Positions 17,515 through 28,273 of a DNA stretch of 44,434 nt are shown piece after piece. Made by a program: the position numbers and the translations under genes. Each line of letters starts with the position of its first letter. Positions within the stretch are counted from its first letter, which is position 1. The notes under the pieces are model-generated. The model ran no database searches. It saw only the letters and a program-made list of their open reading frames with translations, and was not told the DNA's origin. The stretch comes from Pseudomonadota bacterium (lineage in GTDB: Bacteria; Desulfobacterota; Desulfobulbia; Desulfobulbales; Desulfurivibrionaceae): the NCBI GenBank assembly GCA_018829945.1, contig JAHJTI010000194.1, positions 1-44,434 of the forward strand, in the 5' to 3' direction.

Positions 17515-19389
17515 ATGAGACTGGTTGACTTGAAGATTTCAAAGAAGATCCTTGGTGGAATCGGCGTCATCAGTTGTATTTTTCTCCTGGCGATCGGCTA
17601 CCAGTTTTTTACTTCTCTCGTTCTTGCGGAAATGCAGGATGAAGGAGCCCGGCGGGCTGATGAGGCTTTGGAGGTCGGGCAGATCATGGAGAGAATGGTC
17701 GGCACCTATGCGGTGATGGCTGATGCCGTGATCAACAGAAATCTTGTCGAGAGTAAAAAGGATTTTGCCAAGGCCAAAGCCCAGGCGGAAAAGGATATTG
17801 TCAGGGTGAAAGAATTGGTGGATACGGATCAGGAAATTGTCTGGGCCGGAGAGATGGCCGAGCATTATGCCGACTATATCAACACCTTTGAACAAGAACA
17901 GTTGCCCTTACTGGAAAACCCTGCTTCCAATAACGTAGCAGCGATCCGGGAGGTGGATGGAAAGATCGACCAACTGCGGCAGCAAACCAGTGAATCACTC
18001 TCCAGGATAGTTTTGGCTTTGGGCGAGGAGATGACTGAGGCGGACAAGAAATTTGACGATGCCCGTGGCCGCGCCACTTTCATTTCCGGGGCGCTTTCAT
18101 TGGTGGGCATCGTACTTGCCGTGATCATCGCCCTGTTTACCAGCGGTAGTATCACTAAACCCATGGATGAGGCGGGTGTCGCTCTTGACAGGATATCCAC
18201 AGGCGATATTTCCGTAGATATTACAGTAGACCGGAAGGACGAAATCGGGGCCATGCTTGCAGCCATGCAGAGGGTTGCGGAGAATTTCAAGGATGTTTCG
18301 CGGATGGCTGAGCGTATTGCCTTGGGCGATTTGGATGTGCAGGCCCGAATTCTCTCGGAAAAAGACTTGTTGGGGAAGGCACTGGCCAGGATGGTGGAGA
18401 ACCTCAAGCATACGGCAGCCCAAGCGGAGCAGATTGCTGAAGGCGACCTGTGGGTGGAGGTGAATCTTCTGTCCGACAAAGACAGCCTTGGCAAGTCGCT
18501 TTCCGCCATGATAGCGAAATTGCGGCAGGTGATCGGCGACGTGCGGATTGCCGCCGATCAAGTGGCTTCCGGCAGCCAGGAGTTGAGTAGCAGCTCTCAG
18601 CAGGTTTCGCAGGGCGCCAGCGAGCAGGCCGCTTCGGTGGAGGAGATTTCCTCGTCGATGGAGGAACTGGCCAGCACTGTGGCCCAAACTGCTGACCATG
18701 CCCGACAGACAGCGGCGATTTCCACCAAGGCTGCCGCCGATGCTGTGAATGGGGGGAAAGCGGTCGAGGAAACTGTAACTGCCATGCAGCTTATCGCCAA
18801 GAAGATTGAACTTATTGAGGAAATAGCCCGACAGACCAATCTTTTGGCCTTGAATGCCGCCATTGAGGCAGCCCGGGCCGGCGAACACGGCAAGGGTTTT
18901 GCCGTGGTGGCCACGGAGGTGCGCAAGCTGGCTGAACGCAGTCAGGTTTCCGCCCAGGAAATCAAAGGTGTTGCAGGCGCCAGTGTGGAAACCGCCTCCA
19001 ATGCCGGCAGGCTGATTAACGAAATTGTTCCGCAGATACAGAAAACAGCAGAGTTGGTGCATGAAATCGATGCTGCCTCCAATGAGCAGGCCCGAGGTAT
19101 TGATGAAAACGCCCGAGCCATACAGCAGTTTGATCAGGTGATTCAGTCCAATAGCGCTGCTGCTGAGGAGATGGCTTCCACGAGCGAGGAGTTGACCGCT
19201 CAAGCGGGACAGATGCAGGAAACCATCGCTTTTTTCAAGACGGATGATGCCGGAGAAAGAGTTCTGCCGCGTCTGCCGGGGCGTTCCCTGTCGGGAGCAA
19301 AAGGAAAAAAAGATCCTGCTTTTTCTTCGGCTATGGGGGTTAAGCTTGCTCTCACGTCGGGGATGGAACAGGATTTCGAGCGATATTGA
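17515..19389 (+). CDS. Methyl-accepting chemotaxis protein 3, four-helix-bundle-like sensor, three HAMP units
   Basis: 624 aa; GAGGAGGAAAC SD; HAMP-like repeats; MCP hairpin; ends DFERY. Confidence 0.93.
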   Translation: MRLVDLKISKKILGGIGVISCIFLLAIGYQFFTSLVLAEMQDEGARRADEALEVGQIMERMVGTYAVMADAVINRNLVESKKDFAKAKAQAEKDIVRVKELVDTDQEIVWAGEMAEHYADYINTFEQEQLPLLENPASNNVAAIREVDGKIDQLRQQTSESLSRIVLALGEEMTEADKKFDDARGRATFISGALSLVGIVLAVIIALFTSGSITKPMDEAGVALDRISTGDISVDITVDRKDEIGAMLAAMQRVAENFKDVSRMAERIALGDLDVQARILSEKDLLGKALARMVENLKHTAAQAEQIAEGDLWVEVNLLSDKDSLGKSLSAMIAKLRQVIGDVRIAADQVASGSQELSSSSQQVSQGASEQAASVEEISSSMEELASTVAQTADHARQTAAISTKAAADAVNGGKAVEETVTAMQLIAKKIELIEEIARQTNLLALNAAIEAARAGEHGKGFAVVATEVRKLAERSQVSAQEIKGVAGASVETASNAGRLINEIVPQIQKTAELVHEIDAASNEQARGIDENARAIQQFDQVIQSNSAAAEEMASTSEELTAQAGQMQETIAFFKTDDAGERVLPRLPGRSLSGAKGKKDPAFSSAMGVKLALTSGMEQDFERY

Positions 19390-19420
19390 GGGGGCTGAAA
19401 TTAAGGTTGATGGAGGAAGA

Positions 19421-21088
19421 ATGAAGAAAAACATTAGAAATAAGATGTTGTTGGCTTTTGGCGGGGTCTGTGTGGCCCTTGTGCTTCAATTTTCCCTTAG
19501 TTTTTATCTTCAGGGCAAAGTGGTTCGTGCGGTGACGTATGCCCGCGATGTAGGCTATGGGGGGAACGAATTGGCCATGTCCCTTAAATATGATCTCGCT
19601 GAAGTGGCGGGTTGGGTTTCAGATATTTCTGCGACCAGAGGGCTCAACGGCCTGGATGACGGTCTTAAAAAAGCGGAACATTCGGCGAATCTTTTTCGTA
19701 AGCATATCCAGGAATTGATAGCGCTGCATCCTGATGATAAAAAGCGGCTGGAAGAGGTGGAACTGGCCTTTAATAAATATTATGAAAAAAACGTATGGAT
19801 GGCAGGGCAATATATCAAAGGCGGTCCTGAACTTGGCAATAAATCCATGGCAGAAGTGGATGCCTATGCCGAAGAAATCCATAAACTTATCAGTGAGATT
19901 GAGGAGGAAATGGAGGTTGAGGCTGCAAGTGCAATTCAGCGCGCCATGGATGCCATTCAACTGAATAATGTTCTCGGAGGGGTTGTTTCTCTTTCTGTCA
20001 TTCTCTTTACCCTTATTTTAGCCTGGGTATTTTCCGGAAAGATCGCTTCTGCCCTCGGGAAGATGGTCGGCGTTGCCAGGCGGATAGCAGACGGTGATCT
20101 GGCTCACACCAAGATGGAGGCGAATAAGGAGGATGAGATCGGCCAGCTTGCCGAGGCCTTGAATGCGATGGTAATACGACTCCGGGAAATCATTCAGGAT
20201 GTGCGTATGGCTGCGGATCAGGTTGCCGCTGGGAGCCATGAATTGAGCAGCAGTTCCCAGGAGGTTTCCCAAGGCGCCAGTGAGCAGGCCGCCTCGGTGG
20301 AAGAGATTTCCAGTGCCATGGAAGAGCTTGCCAGCACTGTGGCCCAGAGCGCCGACAACGCCCGGCAGACCACGGCCATTGCCAGCAAGGCTTCGAAAGA
20401 CGCGGTGGAAGGCGGGAAGGCCATGACGGAGACCGTGGACGCCATGCAGCACATCGCCGAAAAGATAGAAGTGATAGAAGAGATTGCGCGGCAGACCAAT
20501 TTATTGGCGCTCAATGCCGCTATCGAAGCGGCCCGGGCTGGAGAGCACGGCAAGGGGTTTGCCGTGGTTGCCTCCGAGGTGAGAAAGCTTGCCGAACGCA
20601 GTCAGGTTTCGGCACAGGAGATCAAAGGTGTCGCCAGTTCCAGTGTGGCCACGGCGACCAATGCCGGAAAACTCGTCAACGAGATTGTTCCCCAGATCCA
20701 GAAAACCGCCGAGTTGGTGCAGGAAATCGATGCTGCCAGCAACGAGCAGGCCAGAGGTCTTGAAGAAAATGCCAAGGCCATCGAACAGTTTGATCAAGTC
20801 ATTCAGGCCAACAGCGCCGCTGCAGAAGAAATGGCTTCCACCAGTGAAGAACTTACGGCCCAGGCCGCCCGGCTTCAAGAAACCATCGCTTTTTTCAAGA
20901 TCGATGATGCCGGAAGCAAATGGCAATCGACAAGCGGTTCTGATACAGCATACGGCAAAACTGGTGGAAGTTCTTTGCCTCTGCCTCCTGGAAAAGATTC
21001 CGGGGGGCAGTCAATGAAGACTGATTCGGTCAGAAAAAGCGGGGCATCGATTTCTCTGAATGATTTGAGTGGGTTCGAGCGGTATTAA
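19421..21088 (+). CDS. Methyl-accepting chemotaxis protein 4, single HAMP
   Basis: Start at MKKNIRNKM preceded by TGGAGGAAGA; helical periplasmic sensor; MCP hairpin; ends GFERY. Confidence 0.93.
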   Translation: MKKNIRNKMLLAFGGVCVALVLQFSLSFYLQGKVVRAVTYARDVGYGGNELAMSLKYDLAEVAGWVSDISATRGLNGLDDGLKKAEHSANLFRKHIQELIALHPDDKKRLEEVELAFNKYYEKNVWMAGQYIKGGPELGNKSMAEVDAYAEEIHKLISEIEEEMEVEAASAIQRAMDAIQLNNVLGGVVSLSVILFTLILAWVFSGKIASALGKMVGVARRIADGDLAHTKMEANKEDEIGQLAEALNAMVIRLREIIQDVRMAADQVAAGSHELSSSSQEVSQGASEQAASVEEISSAMEELASTVAQSADNARQTTAIASKASKDAVEGGKAMTETVDAMQHIAEKIEVIEEIARQTNLLALNAAIEAARAGEHGKGFAVVASEVRKLAERSQVSAQEIKGVASSSVATATNAGKLVNEIVPQIQKTAELVQEIDAASNEQARGLEENAKAIEQFDQVIQANSAAAEEMASTSEELTAQAARLQETIAFFKIDDAGSKWQSTSGSDTAYGKTGGSSLPLPPGKDSGGQSMKTDSVRKSGASISLNDLSGFERY

Positions 21089-21108
21089 CGAAGTCCGAAA
21101 GGTGATCC

Positions 21109-23226
21109 ATGGCTGATACGGAATATGCGGAGATTTTTCGCGAGGAAGCGGGAGAACTGCTTGAAGAGTTGGAAACTTCTCTACTGGAGTTGGAAAAAGA
21201 TCCTGCCGACCTCAAAATCGTGAGCCGTGTTTTCAGGGCGATGCACACGATCAAGGGTTCCGGCGCTATGTTCGGTTTTGATGACATAGCCGGGTTTACC
21301 CACCATGTGGAAACGGTTTTGGACAAGGTCCGGGACGGTACTGTGCCAGTAAGTAAGGAGTTGATCGATTTGACTTTGGCTTCAAGAGATCATATCCGTG
21401 CTTTATTGGACGCGGCCACCGGCGGGGGCGAGGCAGATTCAGCCCAAGGGGAACGGATTATCGTCTCGTTACAGACGTTGGTCGGCGGCGGGGGGGCAGG
21501 AAAAGAACAAGCTCCGCCGACCTCTGAGGCCGCAACGGTGCCTGTTGAGGAACATGATCCCACTGTCGGTAAGATGACCCATTATAGGATTCATATTCGC
21601 CCCACCCCGGAATTTTTTGTCGGCGGGAATACTGTTGAGCTCTTGCTTGGCGAGCTTAAAAAAATAGGAGAGTGCACGGTATTTCTTCACGAGGAGGGAA
21701 AATCGGAAGATTCCGGCTACAGAGGAAGGTGGGAAATATTGCTCACCACGGACAAGGGGATCAATGGGGTAGAAGATGTGCTGGTTTTTGCCGAATCCAG
21801 CTGTGAGGTGAAGGTGAAGATCCTTGCCACGGAAGGCGAGGATGATTTTGAAGAACACAAGAAACTCGGCGAAATTCTTGTGGAAAAAGGCGAGATCTCT
21901 GTTGACGCCCTTGAAAAGATCCTTGAGCGGCAGAAACCGCTGGGGGAATTGCTGGTCGGCGAAAATCTTGTGTCGCGAACCAGTGTCGATGCTGCTCTTG
22001 CAGAACAAAAACTGGTACGGGATGCCAGGGAAAAGGCGACGGTTACCAAGGGCGCGGAAAGTATCCGAGTCGCTTCGGAAAAACTGGACCAGCTCATCAA
22101 TCTGGTGGGCGAACTGGTCGTCACCCAAGCCCGGTTGACTCAGATCGTCAGCCTTAACAAGGATTCCGATTTTGTCGAACCGGTGGAAGAGGTGGAACGG
22201 CTTACCGGCGAACTCAGGGATTGCGTGCTTAATATCCGGATGTTGCCCATCGGCACCACCTTTGCCAAATTTAAACGGCTGGTTCGTGATCTTTCCGCCG
22301 AGTTGGGCAAGGAAGTAGTCATGGTTACCGAAGGCGCCGAGACCGAGCTGGATAAAAACGTGATTGATCAGTTGAGTGATCCCATGGTTCACCTGATACG
22401 GAACAGTATCGATCATGGAATCGAGTCGCCGGAAGAGCGGCAGCAAGCGGGAAAACCTCGGAAAGGTACTATTTCCCTTGCGGCTCATCATTCCGGGGCC
22501 AATGTCGTTATTACTGTTACCGATGACGGCAAGGGTCTTGATGCGGAGAGAATTCGGCAAAAAGCTTTGGAAAAAGGGGTGTTCCGAGCAGATGCGGAGC
22601 TTTCCGAGCAGGATATCTGGAATACCATTTTCATGCCTGGTCTTTCCACGGCCAAGACCGTTACCAGCGTTTCCGGCCGTGGGGTAGGCATGGACGTGGT
22701 GAAAAATACAGTGGATGCCCTTAAGGGATCGGTTTCTGTAACCAACAGCGTCAAGGGACGTGGCACTACGGTTACCATCACCTTGCCTCTGACCCTGGCA
22801 ATTATTGACGGACTGCTTGTGAAAGTGGGGGATACCCATTTTGTTTTGCCTCTCTCCCAGGTGGAGGAGTGTGTGGAGTTGACCAAGGAGGATATCGCCC
22901 GGTTCCATCAGCGGCGGATGCTGCCGGTTAGAGAACAGCTCGTTCCCTATGTTCGGCTGCGTGATTTTTTTGATATTTCTGGAGAAAGGCCACCGCTTGA
23001 GCAGATGGTGATAAGCAGAATCAACGGAGAACGTTTCGGTCTGGTGCTTGACGATGTGGTGGGTGAGCACCAGACGGTTTTGAAATCACTGGGCTGGATT
23101 TATCGGAACGCCACGGGGCTTTCCGGTTCGACAATTTTGGGCAACGGGCATGTTGCCCTGATTCTTGATGTGGCCAACGTGATGAAATGTGCCCGTCAGG
23201 AAGAGCGAGAGACTCTTGCCAACTGA
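21109..23226 (+). CDS. cheA: Chemotaxis histidine kinase CheA
   Basis: 705 aa; Hpt motif FRAMHTIKGSGAMFGF, LVGELVVTQARL, DPMVHLIRNSIDHGIE, DDGKGLD, GRGVGMDVVKN, C-terminal CheW-like domain. Confidence 0.95.
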   Translation: MADTEYAEIFREEAGELLEELETSLLELEKDPADLKIVSRVFRAMHTIKGSGAMFGFDDIAGFTHHVETVLDKVRDGTVPVSKELIDLTLASRDHIRALLDAATGGGEADSAQGERIIVSLQTLVGGGGAGKEQAPPTSEAATVPVEEHDPTVGKMTHYRIHIRPTPEFFVGGNTVELLLGELKKIGECTVFLHEEGKSEDSGYRGRWEILLTTDKGINGVEDVLVFAESSCEVKVKILATEGEDDFEEHKKLGEILVEKGEISVDALEKILERQKPLGELLVGENLVSRTSVDAALAEQKLVRDAREKATVTKGAESIRVASEKLDQLINLVGELVVTQARLTQIVSLNKDSDFVEPVEEVERLTGELRDCVLNIRMLPIGTTFAKFKRLVRDLSAELGKEVVMVTEGAETELDKNVIDQLSDPMVHLIRNSIDHGIESPEERQQAGKPRKGTISLAAHHSGANVVITVTDDGKGLDAERIRQKALEKGVFRADAELSEQDIWNTIFMPGLSTAKTVTSVSGRGVGMDVVKNTVDALKGSVSVTNSVKGRGTTVTITLPLTLAIIDGLLVKVGDTHFVLPLSQVEECVELTKEDIARFHQRRMLPVREQLVPYVRLRDFFDISGERPPLEQMVISRINGERFGLVLDDVVGEHQTVLKSLGWIYRNATGLSGSTILGNGHVALILDVANVMKCARQEERETLAN

Positions 23227-23306
23227 AAAAAAATGATAGTACCCTGCCGAATTTCAATGTTGGGAGTGAGCAGTGTCTGGTAGAAAACGCACACGGGAGA
23301 GAAATC

Positions 23307-23861
23307 ATGAGCGGAAAAAATGAAATGGTTCAGTCGAAGGCCACGCAATATCTCACCTTCATGCTACGGGAGGAGGGATTTGCTGTAGAAATTTCCAAGG
23401 TCAGGGAGGTGCTTGATGTTACGACCATGACCAGAATCCCTCGAATGCCGGACTACCTCAGCGGCGTTATCAACCTGCGCGGCACTGTCGTGCCGGTTAT
23501 GGATCTTGGCCAGAAGCTGGGCATGGGAAGTATCGAGCACACCAAGAACACTTGCATCATGATAGTGGAACTTGAGGTGGATGGTAATCTGGTGGAGATG
23601 GGAGTACTGACCGATTCTGTACAAATGGTCCTTGATCTGAACCCGGAGGACATTGAGTCTGTTCCTAAAATGGGGACCAATTTGAACACCGAATTTATTA
23701 AGGGTATGGGCCGCCAGGCAGAGGAGAAATTTCTGATTATCCTCGATATCGATAAGGTCCTGGCCAGCGAGGGCGAAGCAGCCTTGCGGGAAATAGACAA
23801 CGCGGGATCGATACAGTTGGATGACTCCAGGCCGGAAGCATCCGCCAACGCGGAAGCGTAG
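23307..23861 (+). CDS. cheW: Chemotaxis coupling protein CheW
   Basis: YLTFMLREEGFAVEISKVREVLDVTTMTRIPRMPDYLSGVINLRGTVVPVMDL; start MSGKNEM preceded by GGGAGAG. Confidence 0.94.
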   Translation: MSGKNEMVQSKATQYLTFMLREEGFAVEISKVREVLDVTTMTRIPRMPDYLSGVINLRGTVVPVMDLGQKLGMGSIEHTKNTCIMIVELEVDGNLVEMGVLTDSVQMVLDLNPEDIESVPKMGTNLNTEFIKGMGRQAEEKFLIILDIDKVLASEGEAALREIDNAGSIQLDDSRPEASANAEA

Positions 23862-23890
23862 CAGTCACAGGTCGGGAATCCGGGGGGCGC

Positions 23891-24775
23891 ATGACTTTTT
23901 TTGGAGATCAGAGGGCTGCAGGAGATTGGTCCGTTCATTCTCCTACTTTGTCCGATCGCGATTTTAACCGATTCAGCGCTTTCATTTATGAAACCTGTGG
24001 TATCAAACTGCCTCCCATCAAGAAGACCATGCTTTCCGCTCGCTTGCAGAAACGGTTGCGGCAACTGCGTCTGGAATCATTTTCCGCCTACCTTGATTAT
24101 GTCTTGAGTCCCGATGGGCAGGCCAAGGAGCTGTGCCACATGATTGACGTGGTCAGCACCAACAAGACGGATTTCTTCCGTGAGGCAAAGCATTTTGATG
24201 TGATGACCAATCTTGTTCTCCCCGATTTTGTGCAACGGATGACCCACTCGGCTCACAAGACGCTCCGGGTGTGGAGCGCGGGCTGTTCCAGCGGTGAAGA
24301 ACCGTATACTTTGGCTATGGTTCTTGATGAGTTTTTTTCCCGGTACCCAGGGCTGGACTATACCATTCTCGCAACGGATATCTGCACCGAGGTGCTTGCC
24401 AAGGCGGAAGAAGCGATCTATACCGATGAGGTGGTGGCGCCTGTTTCTCCGGGGCTGCGGAATAAATATCTGATGAAGGGAAAGGGTACATACAAGGGTT
24501 TTCATCGGGTTGTTCCTGAACTTCGGCGAAAGGTGAAGTTCGAGCGGCTCAATTTCATGGACAGGGATTTTCGTATTGAAAAAAAGATGGATATAATCTT
24601 TTGTCGGAATGTCATTATATATTTTGACAAGAAAACCCAGTGCGCTCTTTTTGAAAAATTTTATCGGCAATTTTCTGCCCATGGCTACTTGTTTACCGGA
24701 CATTCGGAAACATTGGAAGGAATAGGAGATCGCATGGATCGGGTTGCGGCGGCGGTGTATCGATGCCGCAAATGA
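23891..24775 (+). CDS. cheR: Chemotaxis protein methyltransferase CheR
   Basis: 294 aa; VWSAGCSSGEEPYTLAM, LATDICTEVL, IIFCRNVIIYFDKKTQ, GYLFTGHSETL. Confidence 0.95.
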   Translation: MTFFGDQRAAGDWSVHSPTLSDRDFNRFSAFIYETCGIKLPPIKKTMLSARLQKRLRQLRLESFSAYLDYVLSPDGQAKELCHMIDVVSTNKTDFFREAKHFDVMTNLVLPDFVQRMTHSAHKTLRVWSAGCSSGEEPYTLAMVLDEFFSRYPGLDYTILATDICTEVLAKAEEAIYTDEVVAPVSPGLRNKYLMKGKGTYKGFHRVVPELRRKVKFERLNFMDRDFRIEKKMDIIFCRNVIIYFDKKTQCALFEKFYRQFSAHGYLFTGHSETLEGIGDRMDRVAAAVYRCRK

Positions 24776-25284
24776 GAGATATCCTGAATACGAATCTCCC
24801 CGTAGTGAACCTTCATCCGGGCGAGTTGTTTGTCGCCCAGGAGCCAACCTTGATCTCCACCATTCTCGGCTCCTGTGTTTCGGTTTGCTTGTTTTGTCCC
24901 AAACAGAAAACCGGGGCCATGTGCCATGGGGTGATGCCGGTTCGTGCTGATCTTACCATGGAAGACAGTTTTCGTTTCGTGGAGACATCGGTGCGGTATA
25001 TGGTCGATATCCTGACCCGCGGCAATATGCTTTGCCCCAGCACCGGACTCGTGGCCAAGATCTTCGGTGGGGCGGATGTTCTCGATGTTCATTTCGGCCC
25101 GGCAAATGATTCCCGGAGCATCGGTTCGATGAACATCACGGCCGCCCGGGAGGCTCTGGCGCGGTATGATGTTGCCGTGGCAGTGGAAGAAGTGGGCGGT
25201 ATTCATGGCTGCAAACTGTTTTTCTATTCGCACACCGGAGATGTCTTGTTGAAGCGTATTCCTCGTGCCTCTGTTCCAGAGTGA
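24763..25284 (+). CDS. cheD: Chemoreceptor glutamine deamidase CheD
   Basis: 173 aa; TILGSCVSVCLF (Cys), CHGVMP (His), AKIFGGADVL, NITAAREAL. Confidence 0.92.
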   Translation: MPQMRDILNTNLPVVNLHPGELFVAQEPTLISTILGSCVSVCLFCPKQKTGAMCHGVMPVRADLTMEDSFRFVETSVRYMVDILTRGNMLCPSTGLVAKIFGGADVLDVHFGPANDSRSIGSMNITAAREALARYDVAVAVEEVGGIHGCKLFFYSHTGDVLLKRIPRASVPE

Positions 25285-26358
<1,074 letters not shown>

Positions 26359-26541
26359 ATTGGTGGGGCTAAGAGGAAGACACCATTCGCGTTGAGGGTT
26401 GTTGTTATTCGCGGCCAACTCCCAAAAAAAAGATTCTAAAATGGAACCCTGTATAATAGTATATTAATGTGTCGAGCAGGTATTGCGTATGCCCGGAAAA
26501 GTTCGGTCAGGCGATCAGGATAACATGCGAGAAGGAGAGTC

Positions 26542-28128
26542 ATGGATCTCTTAAAGGATTTTGCTCAAAAAGATATGATCGAACAGATCGTCTGCCTGGA
26601 TGAGATAAAGGAATCCAGGCTGGTGGAAGCCATTCCTGCGCTTTTGGATCTTTATGCCAATCCGCTTGGTGATCAGGCGGTCGAAGAGATGATTTATCAT
26701 ACTCTGTTTGATTTGCTTGTCGGGCGTGAGCAGGATATTATCGCCGGTCTCGGGCATGCTTCGGAAGCAGTCCGTCTCATGTGTATTCGTCGCGCTGCCG
26801 ATGGAGGTTCTCCCGCTCTCAAGGACGCGCTGGTTACATTGCTTGACTCTGCTTCTCAAAACGAAATTGTTTCCGAAGTGATTCGGGCTCTTGGCAGTTA
26901 TAAGGATACCGGTCTCACGAAGATTCTGCTCCCCTATCTCAAGCACGACGATTATTCCGTTGTAGCCTGGACCATGCGCACCCTTGTCGGAGTTCATGAC
27001 CTCCAGGTTCGCGATGCCTTGATGACCCTGATTTCAGAAAGTCGGGAGGTGCATAATGTCGATGCCGGGTGCGATTTGCGAACCGCTCTGGCCGTGGAAA
27101 ACATTATCCATTTTCCCGATGATACGACAATCGATTTTCTTATTGGTTTTATCCATCATCCGAATCCCTCGTTTCGGCGAGTTGTCATCTCCACCCTTGC
27201 CGATATGGGCGAGGAAATATTGTCACCCCTGGATAAATGTCTTGATAGTGGCGATAAGGACGAGAAAATCATGGCTGCCAACGTCCTTGGCATGACCGGG
27301 AAAAAGCGGGGGGCCGACATTCTCGTCGCCCAATTGGAAAAAGCTGTGGACGCCAATTTGAAATTCGCCATCTATGAGGCGCTGGGGCGGATCAGCTCAA
27401 TGCGCAGCGTGATCGGCTTGACAGACGGACTGGCCGAGGAAGACGATCTCGTGCTCATTGCTGTCTTGACCGCTCTTGATCATCAATGTAACCCCGGAGT
27501 AGTTAAAATCTTAAACGAGATTATTGCCAGAGGTGATGTCCAGAGTAATCGGGTGGTCTCGGCCATTATCACCTCTCACGCCCGGCAGGTTTTCGCTGCC
27601 CTGTATAAAGATGGTGCGCAGCGCAGCGCATTGTTGTCGGCAGTACAGAAATCCGGGGATCACGAGGCTATTGGCGCTTTCCGGGCACAACTTGCCCAGA
27701 TCGGAGGAGAACAAGCCGCCAAGGATATTCAGCAGTTGAGCCTTGGTGAGAGCGGGGACAAGGAAAAACGCATTCTTGCCGCAGATGACTCCAAGGCCAT
27801 GCTATTTTTCTATAAGGGCATTGCCGCGGATCTCGGCATGGAGATGGTCACGGTTGAAGACGGGCAAAAGGCTTTTGACTATCTCCAGATAGACAGTGAG
27901 TTTGATTTAGTCATCACCGATATGAATATGCCGAATATGGACGGCATCGAACTGACCCGAGAGATCAGAAAAAAAGGTGAATGGGCCAAGATTCCCGTGC
28001 TGATGGCAACCACCGAGTCGGAGAAAACCCAGTCGGAACTGGCCAGGCAGGCAGGGGTGACGGATTTTATTACCAAGCCCTTTTCCAAGGATGACTTTAA
28101 AGCGAAGATCGGGGAGATGTTTGCCTGA
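26542..28128 (+). CDS. HEAT-repeat protein with C-terminal CheY-like receiver domain
   Basis: 528 aa; HEAT-like helical repeats, then RILAADDSKAM...LVITDMNMPNMDG...MATTES...FITKPFSKDDF. Confidence 0.88.
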   Translation: MDLLKDFAQKDMIEQIVCLDEIKESRLVEAIPALLDLYANPLGDQAVEEMIYHTLFDLLVGREQDIIAGLGHASEAVRLMCIRRAADGGSPALKDALVTLLDSASQNEIVSEVIRALGSYKDTGLTKILLPYLKHDDYSVVAWTMRTLVGVHDLQVRDALMTLISESREVHNVDAGCDLRTALAVENIIHFPDDTTIDFLIGFIHHPNPSFRRVVISTLADMGEEILSPLDKCLDSGDKDEKIMAANVLGMTGKKRGADILVAQLEKAVDANLKFAIYEALGRISSMRSVIGLTDGLAEEDDLVLIAVLTALDHQCNPGVVKILNEIIARGDVQSNRVVSAIITSHARQVFAALYKDGAQRSALLSAVQKSGDHEAIGAFRAQLAQIGGEQAAKDIQQLSLGESGDKEKRILAADDSKAMLFFYKGIAADLGMEMVTVEDGQKAFDYLQIDSEFDLVITDMNMPNMDGIELTREIRKKGEWAKIPVLMATTESEKTQSELARQAGVTDFITKPFSKDDFKAKIGEMFA

Positions 28129-28153
28129 CATTTGTAACTTAATGGCAAAGCGT

Positions 28154-28184
28154 AAAGAGCCTGCCGTGTGCAGGCTCTTTTTGT
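28154..28184 (+). terminator. Intrinsic terminator ending the chemosensory locus
   Basis: AAAGAGCCTGC-CGTGT-GCAGGCTCTTTTT. Confidence 0.9.
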
Positions 28185-28273
28185 TTGACCCGAAAGGTTT
28201 TCTTCCGTACTATTCCGCAGGGAATGCGCCTTGCCAATCCAGCCGTCGTGCTGAACCTTTAGCCTAAGTTTGC

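Noticed and set aside
16140-19434. Long minus-strand ORFs opposite MCP2 and MCP3 (425 and 445 aa)
   Set aside because: They resemble each other only because the sense MCP domains are paralogous.
21469-23070. 533-aa minus-strand ORF opposite cheA
   Set aside because: Entirely antisense to an unambiguous CheA; low-complexity shadow of codon bias, no recognisable domain.
26420-26465. Promoter before the HEAT-receiver gene (TGTATAAT)
   Set aside because: Good -10-like string but no convincing -35, so not listed as a feature.
28250-28268. ctgaacctttagcctaag before fbp as another heptamer array
   Set aside because: Only about two units; could be a decayed remnant but indistinguishable from chance.
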